Of a DNA stretch of 36,950 nt, positions 29,143 through 36,950 are shown piece after piece; positions within the stretch are counted from its first letter, which is position 1; each line of letters opens with the position of its first letter. This DNA comes from Methylophilaceae bacterium (GTDB lineage: Bacteria; Pseudomonadota; Gammaproteobacteria; Burkholderiales; Methylophilaceae). The notes below the pieces were generated by a model that worked only from the letters and a program-made list of their open reading frames with translations, had not been told where the DNA came from and made no database searches. The DNA is taken from the NCBI GenBank assembly GCA_014190615.1, contig BJGS01000004.1:1-36950 (forward strand), read 5' to 3'. The position numbers were made by a program, and so were the translations under genes.

Positions 29143-30186
29143 TTATTTAGCGTTATCTAAACTCCCCATAGATTTTGGATAAGCCACAATACCCCAAGGA
29201 ATTTCTTTATTGGGAATATGTTTAGTCACCTCTAATTTTTCTGCATCAATCACGAGCACTTCATCTGATTTACCACAAGCAAGTAAGATATCCTTATCAT
29301 CTGGTGAAAAACTAAAATGCCAACAACGTCTTCCGGTTGGAATATCTTTTATCTTTTCAAAGTTAGACGTATCGTAAACTTCTAATGTTTTGGCTTTCGA
29401 GGTTGCAACAAATAAGCGCTTGCCTTCCCGATCAAAACTGACGCCATAGGGTGATTCACCTGTCGCCACAGTTTTAAGATGTTTAAATTGACTGTCTAAC
29501 ACAATAAAATTATTTCCCATTTCTAAAGTTGCTACATAATATTTTCCATTGGGCGCCACTTTAATACCTCGTGGACGATCGCCATATTTTTTAGTTGAAA
29601 TCGTTTTTAATAATTTGCCGCTCTTAAAGTTATGCACTGTGATTGTATTGTCTGCTTCATTTGTCACAATAATTTCTTTACCACTTTTGCTAAATTCGAT
29701 ACCTTCTGTTTCAGGTCCGCCGACAATCTCTCTAATCTTTTTACCTTTAGCTAAATCTACCACTGCAATACGCGCAGGGATCTTCGCTTCATCTTTATCA
29801 TCTTCTTGTTGCCCAGCCACAGGGGGTTTGCCGGTTGAGGCAGGTTCTGTTGATACAAATACCTGTCCTTTAAACACTCGAACAAATTCTGGATTTTTAC
29901 CTACCGAAATATGTTTCACAAACTGATTGGTTGTTAAATCAATCACGGATAAATTATCATCATCTTTATTCGCAGTAATTAAATAATGTCCATCTTCCGT
30001 GATACCAATACCGCGAGGATTTTTAGCTTGGATATCGATTGAACCTTCCGTTTCCATAGTGTTTAAATTAATTATACTGACACCACCCTCTTGATTTGAT
30101 ACATAAGCCTTACCTCGATCTTCAGCATTCGCTATTAAAGATGAAATAAGAAATCCTAATATGGCAACTGACTTAATAACCTGCAT
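29143..30186 (-). CDS. PQQ-dependent catabolism-associated beta-propeller (YVTN family) protein, TIGR03866-like
   Basis: 347 aa with signal peptide; repeated YVSNQEGGVSIINL / ITANKDDDNLSVIDL / IVTNEADNTITVHNF blades. Confidence 0.85.
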   Translation of the reverse strand: MQVIKSVAILGFLISSLIANAEDRGKAYVSNQEGGVSIINLNTMETEGSIDIQAKNPRGIGITEDGHYLITANKDDDNLSVIDLTTNQFVKHISVGKNPEFVRVFKGQVFVSTEPASTGKPPVAGQQEDDKDEAKIPARIAVVDLAKGKKIREIVGGPETEGIEFSKSGKEIIVTNEADNTITVHNFKSGKLLKTISTKKYGDRPRGIKVAPNGKYYVATLEMGNNFIVLDSQFKHLKTVATGESPYGVSFDREGKRLFVATSKAKTLEVYDTSNFEKIKDIPTGRRCWHFSFSPDDKDILLACGKSDEVLVIDAEKLEVTKHIPNKEIPWGIVAYPKSMGSLDNAK

Positions 30187-30281
30187 TCCATTCTCCTAAA
30201 ATGTTTTTTTTATTATTAAATATTTATACAAAATCTTATAGAGGATTTCTCCTTTTCAAGCCTCATGAAAATGAGGATGTA

Positions 30282-31793
30282 TTACCCTAAGAAAAGTTTA
30301 TAGGCTGGATTATCTGTTTCATCCCAGAAGGGATAGCCTAATTGATTCAAAAAGACTTCAAAATTAATTTCATCTTCAGGTGGCACTTGCATGCCCACCA
30401 AAACTCGACCGAAGTCAGCGCCATGATTACGATAATGAAATAGACTGATATTCCAATTGTGGCCCATGGTCTCTAAAAATTTCATTAAAGCACCCGGCTT
30501 TTCGGGAAACTCAAATCTAAAAACCATTTCATGCTTAGCCTGGGGAGCGTGTCCGCCGACCAAGTGCCTTAGGTGAAGTTTAGCTACTTCATTGTTCGTG
30601 AGATCAATTGTTGGCAAGCCTTCTTTATCAAGCATCGCTTTAAGCTTAGATGGCTCGTCCGTATCGTTGGTCGCAAGACCTACATAAATATGCGCTTCCT
30701 TCGGATCTGAGAAACGATAATTAAATTCAGTGATATTGCGCTGGCCTAATAACTTACAGAAATTTTTAAACGCACCTGGGGTTTCAGGAATGGTGACTGC
30801 GAGCACAGCCTCTCTTTTTTCACCAATTTCAGCACGCTCTGCTACAAAACGTAAGCGATCGAAATTCATATTAGCACCCGATGCAATGCCTACCAGAGTT
30901 TCATTTTTTAAATTATGTTGCTTGATATAGGCTTTCATACCTGCAACCGATAAGGCCCCTGCTGGTTCTAAGACAGAGCGTGTATCCTCAAAGACGTCTT
31001 TAATGGCGGCACAAATGGCATCGTTATCCACCACAATCATTTCATCGACGTAAGCCTGACAAAGTGGGAAGGTCACTTGGCCTACTTCTTTGACGGCTGC
31101 ACCATCAGCAAAGAGACCCACTTGATCCAGCACCACAAGCTTACCCTCTTTTAAAGATAAGCTCATAGCTTCGGCATCTTTGGCCTCAACGCCAATCACT
31201 TTAATTTCAGGTCGCATCGCTTTGATATAAGTAGCCATGCCAGCAAGAAGACCGCCACCGCCGACACAACAGAAGACTGCGTGAATCGGTTTTTTATAGT
31301 CATCTAAAATTTCTTTTGCGATGGTTCCCTGTCCCGCGATCACGTCGGGATCATCATAAGGATGCACAAAAGTGAGGCCTTCTTTTTTCTCAATCTCGAG
31401 CGCGTGTTTATAGGCATCTGAATAAGAGTCTCCCCAGAGCACCACTTCAGCGCCGCGATGTTTTACAGCATCAATTTTAATGAGGGGTGTTGTAGTCGGC
31501 ATGACGATCACAGCGCGACATCCTAGTTTTTGTGCACTTAACGCAACACCTTGCGCATGATTACCCGCAGAAGCAGTGATGACGCCCTTATCTAGCTGTA
31601 GTTTAGATAAGCCCGCCATCTTGTTATAGGCACCGCGTAATTTAAATGAAAAGACGGGCTGTAAATCTTCCCGCTTTAAGAAAATCTGATTGTGGAATCG
31701 AGCAGAAAGATGCGTCTGAAATTCAAGCGGCGTCTTCTTCGCCACGTCATATACGCGCGCTTCATTGATACGTTTTACGTAGTCATGTTTCAT
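30282..31793 (-). CDS. ilvA: Threonine ammonia-lyase (threonine dehydratase), biosynthetic, with two C-terminal ACT-like domains
   Basis: 503 aa; SFKLRGAYNKM PLP lysine motif, TASAGNHAQGVALSAQKLG, GGGGLLAG. Confidence 0.96.
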   Translation of the reverse strand: MKHDYVKRINEARVYDVAKKTPLEFQTHLSARFHNQIFLKREDLQPVFSFKLRGAYNKMAGLSKLQLDKGVITASAGNHAQGVALSAQKLGCRAVIVMPTTTPLIKIDAVKHRGAEVVLWGDSYSDAYKHALEIEKKEGLTFVHPYDDPDVIAGQGTIAKEILDDYKKPIHAVFCCVGGGGLLAGMATYIKAMRPEIKVIGVEAKDAEAMSLSLKEGKLVVLDQVGLFADGAAVKEVGQVTFPLCQAYVDEMIVVDNDAICAAIKDVFEDTRSVLEPAGALSVAGMKAYIKQHNLKNETLVGIASGANMNFDRLRFVAERAEIGEKREAVLAVTIPETPGAFKNFCKLLGQRNITEFNYRFSDPKEAHIYVGLATNDTDEPSKLKAMLDKEGLPTIDLTNNEVAKLHLRHLVGGHAPQAKHEMVFRFEFPEKPGALMKFLETMGHNWNISLFHYRNHGADFGRVLVGMQVPPEDEINFEVFLNQLGYPFWDETDNPAYKLFLG

Positions 31794-31876
31794 ATGCTAA
31801 TTTTCAAGAGTCGCCTTGGCGTGTATGATAGATGTTAAAGCGTCATTATAAATAAAATATAAGGGTTTAAGTAAAA

Positions 31877-32536
31877 ATGGCATTCACGCAAGACGAATTA
31901 AAACAGCAGGTTGCAAAGGCTGCGCTTGAATATGTGAAGTCTGGCATCATTGGGGTAGGTACTGGTTCCACAGCAAATTACTTCATTGATGAGTTAGCAA
32001 AAGTAAAGCATAAGATTGATGGCGCAGTTGCAAGTAGTGAAGCCTCGGCAGATCGCTTACGCAAACACGGTATTGAAGTGTTTGACCTCAATAGTGTGAA
32101 TAGCATGGATATCTACGTCGATGGTGCAGATGAAATCACTGAACACATGCATATGCTTAAAGGCGGTGGGGGTGCATTAACCCGAGAAAAGATAGTAGCG
32201 GCCGTTGCTAAAACCTTTATCTGTATCTGCGATGAAACAAAATATGTCCCCGTATTAGGTAAATTCCCTTTGCCTGTCGAAGTGCTGCCGATGGCCAAAA
32301 GCTATGTAGCTCGCGAGCTCACTAAGTTAGGTGGACAACCCCAATTAAGAAACTTTACAACTGATAACGGTAATATCATCATAGATGTGCATGGGCTGGT
32401 GATTAAAGACCCCATTGCGATGGAGGCAAGCATCAATCAAATCGTGGGTGTAGTCACGAATGGCTTATTTGCGGCAAGACCTGCCAATATTTTATTGTTA
32501 GCCGCAAGCGACGGGGTTAAGACCCTAAAAAAATAA
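31877..32536 (+). CDS. rpiA: Ribose-5-phosphate isomerase A
   Basis: [44 protein letters not shown]. Confidence 0.96.
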   Translation: MAFTQDELKQQVAKAALEYVKSGIIGVGTGSTANYFIDELAKVKHKIDGAVASSEASADRLRKHGIEVFDLNSVNSMDIYVDGADEITEHMHMLKGGGGALTREKIVAAVAKTFICICDETKYVPVLGKFPLPVEVLPMAKSYVARELTKLGGQPQLRNFTTDNGNIIIDVHGLVIKDPIAMEASINQIVGVVTNGLFAARPANILLLAASDGVKTLKK

Positions 32537-32618
32537 ACTTTTTAGGTCTTAAAAATGTCATATATAAGTAATAAAATATAAAGTTAAGTAATGTAAGTAC
32601 CTATAAAGGCTATTAAAC

Positions 32619-33323
32619 ATGGTTACAGAACACAGTTACAAAGAATACGACATAGAGTTAGAAGCCGTAAGGGCACAAGTCTTAAAAATGGGTGGCTTGG
32701 TAGAGGAAAATATACTTTCCGCTATTGAGGCGCTTAAAAAAGATGATATCGATTTAGCGAATAAAGTCATTAAAATCGACGATGCCGTTAATAAGCTTGA
32801 AATGGAAATTGATGAAGCCGCTTCTCGTATTATTGCAAAAAGACAGCCAGCAGCAGGCGATCTTCGTATGATCATCATGATTCTTAAATCTATTACCGAT
32901 CTAGAACGAATTGGCGACGAAGCGACGAAAATTGCTCGCACAGCGATTCGCGTGAATGAAAATCCAAATATTAAAAAAATCAAAATTGGTGAAATTAAGC
33001 TGATGGTCGAAGCAGTTCACTCTATGCTGAAGACAGTATTGGATTCATTCGCACGACTCGATATCAGCAAAACGGTTGAGATCGCAAAAAAAGATGAGGC
33101 GGTGGACGATCAATATCGCGCAACCATTAGAGAACTTCTCACTTACATGCTTGAAGATTCAAAAGCAATTACAGTTTCTTTAGAGTTGCTTGTTGTTGTA
33201 AAAGCGCTCGAACGCATTGGTGACCATTGCAAAAATATTTCTGAACACATTGTGTACGCTGTGAAGGGTGCCGATATCAGACACTCATCAATCAAAGAAA
33301 TTAAAAAGACGATTGGCGAATAA
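32619..33323 (+). CDS. phoU: Phosphate signalling/transport system accessory protein PhoU
   Basis: 234 aa; two PhoU repeats (RQPAAGDLRMIIMILKSITDLERIGDEATKIA ... LLVVVKALERIGDHCKNISEHIVY). Confidence 0.94.
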   Translation: MVTEHSYKEYDIELEAVRAQVLKMGGLVEENILSAIEALKKDDIDLANKVIKIDDAVNKLEMEIDEAASRIIAKRQPAAGDLRMIIMILKSITDLERIGDEATKIARTAIRVNENPNIKKIKIGEIKLMVEAVHSMLKTVLDSFARLDISKTVEIAKKDEAVDDQYRATIRELLTYMLEDSKAITVSLELLVVVKALERIGDHCKNISEHIVYAVKGADIRHSSIKEIKKTIGE

Positions 33324-33338
33324 TGCATTTGCAAAAAT

Positions 33339-33367
33339 AAAAAACACTTCCTAGGAAGTGTTTTTTT
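33339..33367. terminator. Bidirectional rho-independent terminator between phoU and yggX
   Basis: aaaaaacacttcctaggaagtgttttttt near-perfect palindrome with A/T tracts, between convergent genes. Confidence 0.92.
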
Positions 33368-33384
33368 ACGCCTTCATTTTTTAA

Positions 33385-33657
33385 TTAGCTTTTAGGTGGC
33401 ACATATCCTGATGCATTATCTGCTCCATCGCCAAAAAAATAAGCCTCGGTTTGTTCGGTTAAATATTTACGTGCGGCCGGATCTACAAAACTCAATCGGT
33501 TCTCATTCACTAACATCGTTTGGTGTTTAAGCCAGCCTGCCCATGCCTCTTTAGATACGCTCTCAAAAATACGTTTACCTAAAGGTCCTGGGTAAGGCGG
33601 AAAATCCAAGCCATCTAATTCCTTATCTAACTTCACACATTTCACTGTTCTTGCCAT
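33385..33657 (-). CDS. yggX: Oxidative damage protection protein / Fe(II)-trafficking protein YggX
   Basis: 90 aa; [55 protein letters not shown]. Confidence 0.94.
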   Translation of the reverse strand: MARTVKCVKLDKELDGLDFPPYPGPLGKRIFESVSKEAWAGWLKHQTMLVNENRLSFVDPAARKYLTEQTEAYFFGDGADNASGYVPPKS

Positions 33658-33747
33658 AACTAAATATCCTTATGCATTGCAATCGATAAATTTATAAATT
33701 GTTAAGTTTGAGTATAGCAAAGATGTGCTATTCTGTTTCCAAGTTGT

Positions 33748-33967
33748 TAGGTGATGTCTTCTTAAGGCTTATCTTTAATTTAAGAAAACATTGAAACTGG
33801 GAAATAGGTGAGTGTAAAAACAATTCCTATACTGCCCCCGCAACGGTAAGTAAGCGTGGATTCATAATACATGCCACTGAATTTATTTCGGGAAGGCCAT
33901 GAATCAAATCTTACGAGTCCGGAGACCGGCCTAGTAACACACACAGAAATACTACGGGGAGTGGTAT
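33748..33967 (+). promoter_or_regulatory. Cobalamin riboswitch (including a probable P13 hairpin)
   Basis: B12-box elements aactgGGAAataGGTGa...actGCCCCCGCAACGGTAAg...GCCACTG...cGGGAAGGCc...AGTCCGGAGACCGGCC, then hairpin atactac-gggga-gtggtat whose loop is complementary to the CCCCC of the core. Confidence 0.92.
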
Positions 33968-34058
33968 TGGATTTGTGAGTGCTTTTTCACATTTTTTTCT
34001 TCCTTATGTATTTCTATATTTAATCTCATGCGGGGTCGCATGATTATTTGGAAATACT

Positions 34059-35969
34059 ATGAAAAAAATTATTTTATCGAGCCTATTAATAGCTCAACTC
34101 TTTACAGCAAATGTTTTTGCAGATACCGAACTAAAAACTGACGATGTATTCGTCACTGCTACACGCACGCCCATCCTAAAAAATAATGTGATTGCAGATG
34201 TAACAACTATTTCATCTGAAGATATAGAAAGAGCCGGATCTTCATCCTTACCAGAGCTCCTTCAAAGACAGCCAGGGATAGAAATTTCAAATTTGGGCGG
34301 CCCTGGAAAAGTTTCAACAATCGGTATTCGGGGCACTAGTTCCACACACTCTATTGTTCTTGTAGATGGTATAAGATTGAGCGCAGCTACCACAGGATTC
34401 AGTGCTATCGAACACATTCCCTTATCACAAATTGAAAAAATTGAAATTTTAAGAGGTCCTGCTTCCAGCTTATATGGTCAAGATACTATTGGAGGTGTAA
34501 TTCAAATATTTACAAAAAAAGGTGTTGATGGATTTAAACCTTATGTAGATATTGGATATGGCAGTTATAACACTTCAAATTTTAAAAGTGGGGTTAGAGC
34601 TGGCAACAATCAAACAACGTATGCAATTAATTTTGCTGCAATGAATACGGACGGCTTTTCTGCGTTTGTCCCCAACCCAGCTAATGCTGCAAATTCGATA
34701 AACTTAGATAAAGATGGATACAAAAACTATAGCCTCTCATCATCACTGAGCCATAAAATTAATCAAGACTATGAAATAGATTTACAATATTTTTTAAGTA
34801 AAGGTAAAAATCACTTCGACAATCGCTTTGCAAACTCTTCCCCTCTTTTTCATGGTAACTATAGAAATGAGATTAAGTTAGAAACTTATGCGATGAATAT
34901 TAAGGGTCAAATAAATAAAACATGGCAATCTAGTATTAAATTAAGTCAAAGCACAGATAAATATCTTGATCTACAAAAAAATAATTTGGTTACCTTCCTT
35001 GATGAAGATGGCGTAAATGATTTATATAAAACCACACAAGACCAATTGAGCTGGCAAAATAATATTGTTCTACCTAAAGGCTCAATTACTTTTTTGTACG
35101 ATTTTTTAAAACAAAGAATTAAAACAACTGACCTTTATGAAAAAACTCAGAGGACAAATCATGGTGTTATGGTTGGTTATAACTTGATTGAAGATAAGCA
35201 TAATTTTCAAACTAATTTTCGTAAAGATTTTAATAGCGCTTACGATGATGCTATCACTGGAAACATTGGATACGCCTACTCAATTAACTCTAACTGGTCA
35301 CTGGCATCTTCCTATGGAACAGCATTTGTTTCCCCCTCATTCAATTTTCTTTATCCTCTATCAAACTCATTTGCTTTCGGTAATCCAAATTTAAAACCCG
35401 AAAAGTCTAAAAATATTGAAGCAAGTATTCGATATAGAGATGATTCTGGGTCAATGTCTTTAACAATGTTTAAAAACAAAATTGATGACCTTATTATTTA
35501 TATTGGTGATGATGCTGTGGAGTTTTCAAGAACTAACACAACAAATATTAACAAAGCATTAATTGAAGGTTTTACTATTTCTGGCGATCAATTTTTTGGG
35601 CACTTTCAAATTAAAGGAAGCGCTACAGGACAATCGGCAAAGAATGAAGATACAGATAAGTATTTGCCAAGAAGGGCCTCTTTAATTGGAAATATTAATT
35701 TAAATTATTATATTGGGCGCTGGAACATAGGCGCTGAAGAAACTTTTTCTGGTAATAGATTTGACGATGCAGCAAATAAGATTAACCTAAGCGGGTATGC
35801 TCTAACAAACATTGTTGCCGATTATAAAATCAATGACAAATTAAAGCTTAATCTCAGATTAAATAATGTTTTTGATAAAGACTATAGCTTAGCGGCTGAA
35901 GGAGCCAGCGGCTTTAAATATCAAACACCTGGAAGAAGTCTATTTACAAATTTACGCTATGACTTTTAG
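34059..35969 (+). CDS. btuB: TonB-dependent vitamin B12 receptor (BtuB-like)
   Basis: 636 aa; signal peptide, TonB box DDVFVTATRTP, plug domain (GPGKVSTIGIRGTSSTHSIVLVDGIRL), C-terminal aromatic; downstream of a cobalamin riboswitch. Confidence 0.9.
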   Translation: MKKIILSSLLIAQLFTANVFADTELKTDDVFVTATRTPILKNNVIADVTTISSEDIERAGSSSLPELLQRQPGIEISNLGGPGKVSTIGIRGTSSTHSIVLVDGIRLSAATTGFSAIEHIPLSQIEKIEILRGPASSLYGQDTIGGVIQIFTKKGVDGFKPYVDIGYGSYNTSNFKSGVRAGNNQTTYAINFAAMNTDGFSAFVPNPANAANSINLDKDGYKNYSLSSSLSHKINQDYEIDLQYFLSKGKNHFDNRFANSSPLFHGNYRNEIKLETYAMNIKGQINKTWQSSIKLSQSTDKYLDLQKNNLVTFLDEDGVNDLYKTTQDQLSWQNNIVLPKGSITFLYDFLKQRIKTTDLYEKTQRTNHGVMVGYNLIEDKHNFQTNFRKDFNSAYDDAITGNIGYAYSINSNWSLASSYGTAFVSPSFNFLYPLSNSFAFGNPNLKPEKSKNIEASIRYRDDSGSMSLTMFKNKIDDLIIYIGDDAVEFSRTNTTNINKALIEGFTISGDQFFGHFQIKGSATGQSAKNEDTDKYLPRRASLIGNINLNYYIGRWNIGAEETFSGNRFDDAANKINLSGYALTNIVADYKINDKLKLNLRLNNVFDKDYSLAAEGASGFKYQTPGRSLFTNLRYDF

Positions 35970-36007
35970 ATTAGTTGAAGTATTATTATTGATCAAAAGG
36001 AATTTTA

Positions 36008-36571
36008 ATGACATTTAATGCATATTTAAAAAATACTAGAATTTTCTTCTTCACTTTTCTAATATTTTTAATGCTCTTGACAAGAGGAGCTCACCTTTTA
36101 ACTTCGGTTTCTCTTCCTGATGCAAGTTTTGCACTTTTCTTAATTGGCGGGATGCTTTTAAAAAAACCTAAGTGGTTTATTTCTCTTTTTGCAGCCAGCA
36201 TTCTTATTGACCTTATAACGCTATCTATTAATCCAACTAATCAGATTCCTATTAATCTAGGTTACTTGGGATTATTACCCTCTTATGGAATCATGTGGCT
36301 TATTGGTTTATACGTTTCTAAAACGAAAGATATCCTTAAGTTTGTAATATTTAGCGCATTGGGAACTTTTGTTAGCTTTATGATCTCAACCCAAAGTTAT
36401 TACTTACTTTCTAATAAATTCCCAGGAATAACTATTCAAGAAAGTATACAAACAGGATGGGAATACTTTCCTCATAGTTTCATCTATACAATGAGCTACC
36501 TTATAGCTTATTGGGGTATTCAATCCTTACTTAGAAGACAGTTTGTTTCGCAAAAAGCTACTGCCCTATAA
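36008..36571 (+). CDS. BtuM-like predicted cobalamin transporter (ECF S-component-like membrane protein)
   Basis: 187 aa, multi-TM; SLPDASFALFLIGGMLLKKPKWFI and NLGYLGLLPSYGIMWLIGLY resemble the BtuM family; follows B12-riboswitch-btuB. Confidence 0.72.
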   Translation: MTFNAYLKNTRIFFFTFLIFLMLLTRGAHLLTSVSLPDASFALFLIGGMLLKKPKWFISLFAASILIDLITLSINPTNQIPINLGYLGLLPSYGIMWLIGLYVSKTKDILKFVIFSALGTFVSFMISTQSYYLLSNKFPGITIQESIQTGWEYFPHSFIYTMSYLIAYWGIQSLLRRQFVSQKATAL

Positions 36572-36670
36572 ATATTTAGGCGGCTAGATCTCCAGCTTTT
36601 TTCAATCCATTCGGCTATTTTGTTTCAGCCTTAACCAAAACTCCTATTAGGCTTAATGAAAGATAAGAAA

Positions 36671-36950
36671 ATGAAATTTTTAACTTTACTGCTATCGCTT
36701 CTCTTTGCATCTAATCTATATGCTGAAATGCAGACTAGCTTTTGTAATGCAATTGATGGGGGAGCTTTGTCAGTTCAATTTGATGAAGTAAAGCAAATTG
36801 TTATAGTCAACAAAATCCCCCAAACTAAAGTGAATATTGATGAGAAAAGTATGCGATTTTGGAATGATAAATACGCTTATACTTTTAATAGAGAAAATGG
36901 GGCGATGATGGTATATCTTGGTGAAGAAGTTGTAGGTGTATTAGAATGCT
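36671..36950 (+). CDS. Hypothetical secreted/periplasmic protein, truncated by window end
   Basis: Open to window edge: MKFLTLLLSLLFASNLYAEMQTSFCNAIDGGALSVQFDEVKQIVIVNKIPQTKVNIDEKSMRFWNDKYAYTFNRENGAMMVYLGEEVVGVLEC; clear signal peptide. Alternative in-frame ATG at 36656. Confidence 0.65.
   Translation, partial: MKFLTLLLSLLFASNLYAEMQTSFCNAIDGGALSVQFDEVKQIVIVNKIPQTKVNIDEKSMRFWNDKYAYTFNRENGAMMVYLGEEVVGVLEC

Noticed and set aside
29549-29926. 125-aa plus-strand ORF
   Set aside because: Antisense to the well-supported beta-propeller gene.
32636-32983. 115-aa minus-strand ORF
   Set aside because: Antisense to phoU, with composition typical of a mirrored coding frame.
36572-36655. Possible terminator after the btuM-like gene
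   Set aside because: There is a T-run (agcttttttc) but no convincing stem before it, so an operon with the next gene cannot be excluded.
1-36950. CRISPR arrays, tRNA/rRNA genes, IS elements, prophage or defence islands
   Set aside because: I saw no regularly spaced repeats, no transposase-like ORFs and no tRNA/rRNA signatures; nearly all space is occupied by conserved core genes.

Overview
AT-rich, gene-dense chromosomal window. Gene content and order suggest a streamlined betaproteobacterium, plausibly a Methylophilaceae-type methylotroph (taxonomy is inference). Almost everything is recognisable housekeeping content: a CPA2 antiporter; kdsD-kdsC-lptC-lptA-lptB-rpoN-hpf-hprK-rapZ-PTS EIIA(Man)-HPr-EI; prlC; xthA; ntrX/ntrY-DUF4390-rsmB-fmt-def; smg; metF-ahcY-metK; an LpxL-type acyltransferase-dapF-xerC; a TIGR02449-like gene and zapA; EVE; a PQQ-associated beta-propeller; ilvA; rpiA; phoU; yggX; and a B12-uptake locus. 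Non-coding elements supported by sequence are an SAH riboswitch upstream of ahcY with a long hairpin after it, 6S RNA downstream of zapA, a cobalamin riboswitch upstream of a BtuB-like receptor, and two clear bidirectional terminators. No CRISPR, tRNA, rRNA, transposon or prophage was seen. I found no clear-cut new system. The best second-look items are a BtuM-like B12 transporter with no cysteine, an N-terminally truncated HprK in a cluster that lacks ptsN, an NtrX-like regulator with a degenerate AAA+ domain, and unusual RNA structures in the two riboswitch leaders.
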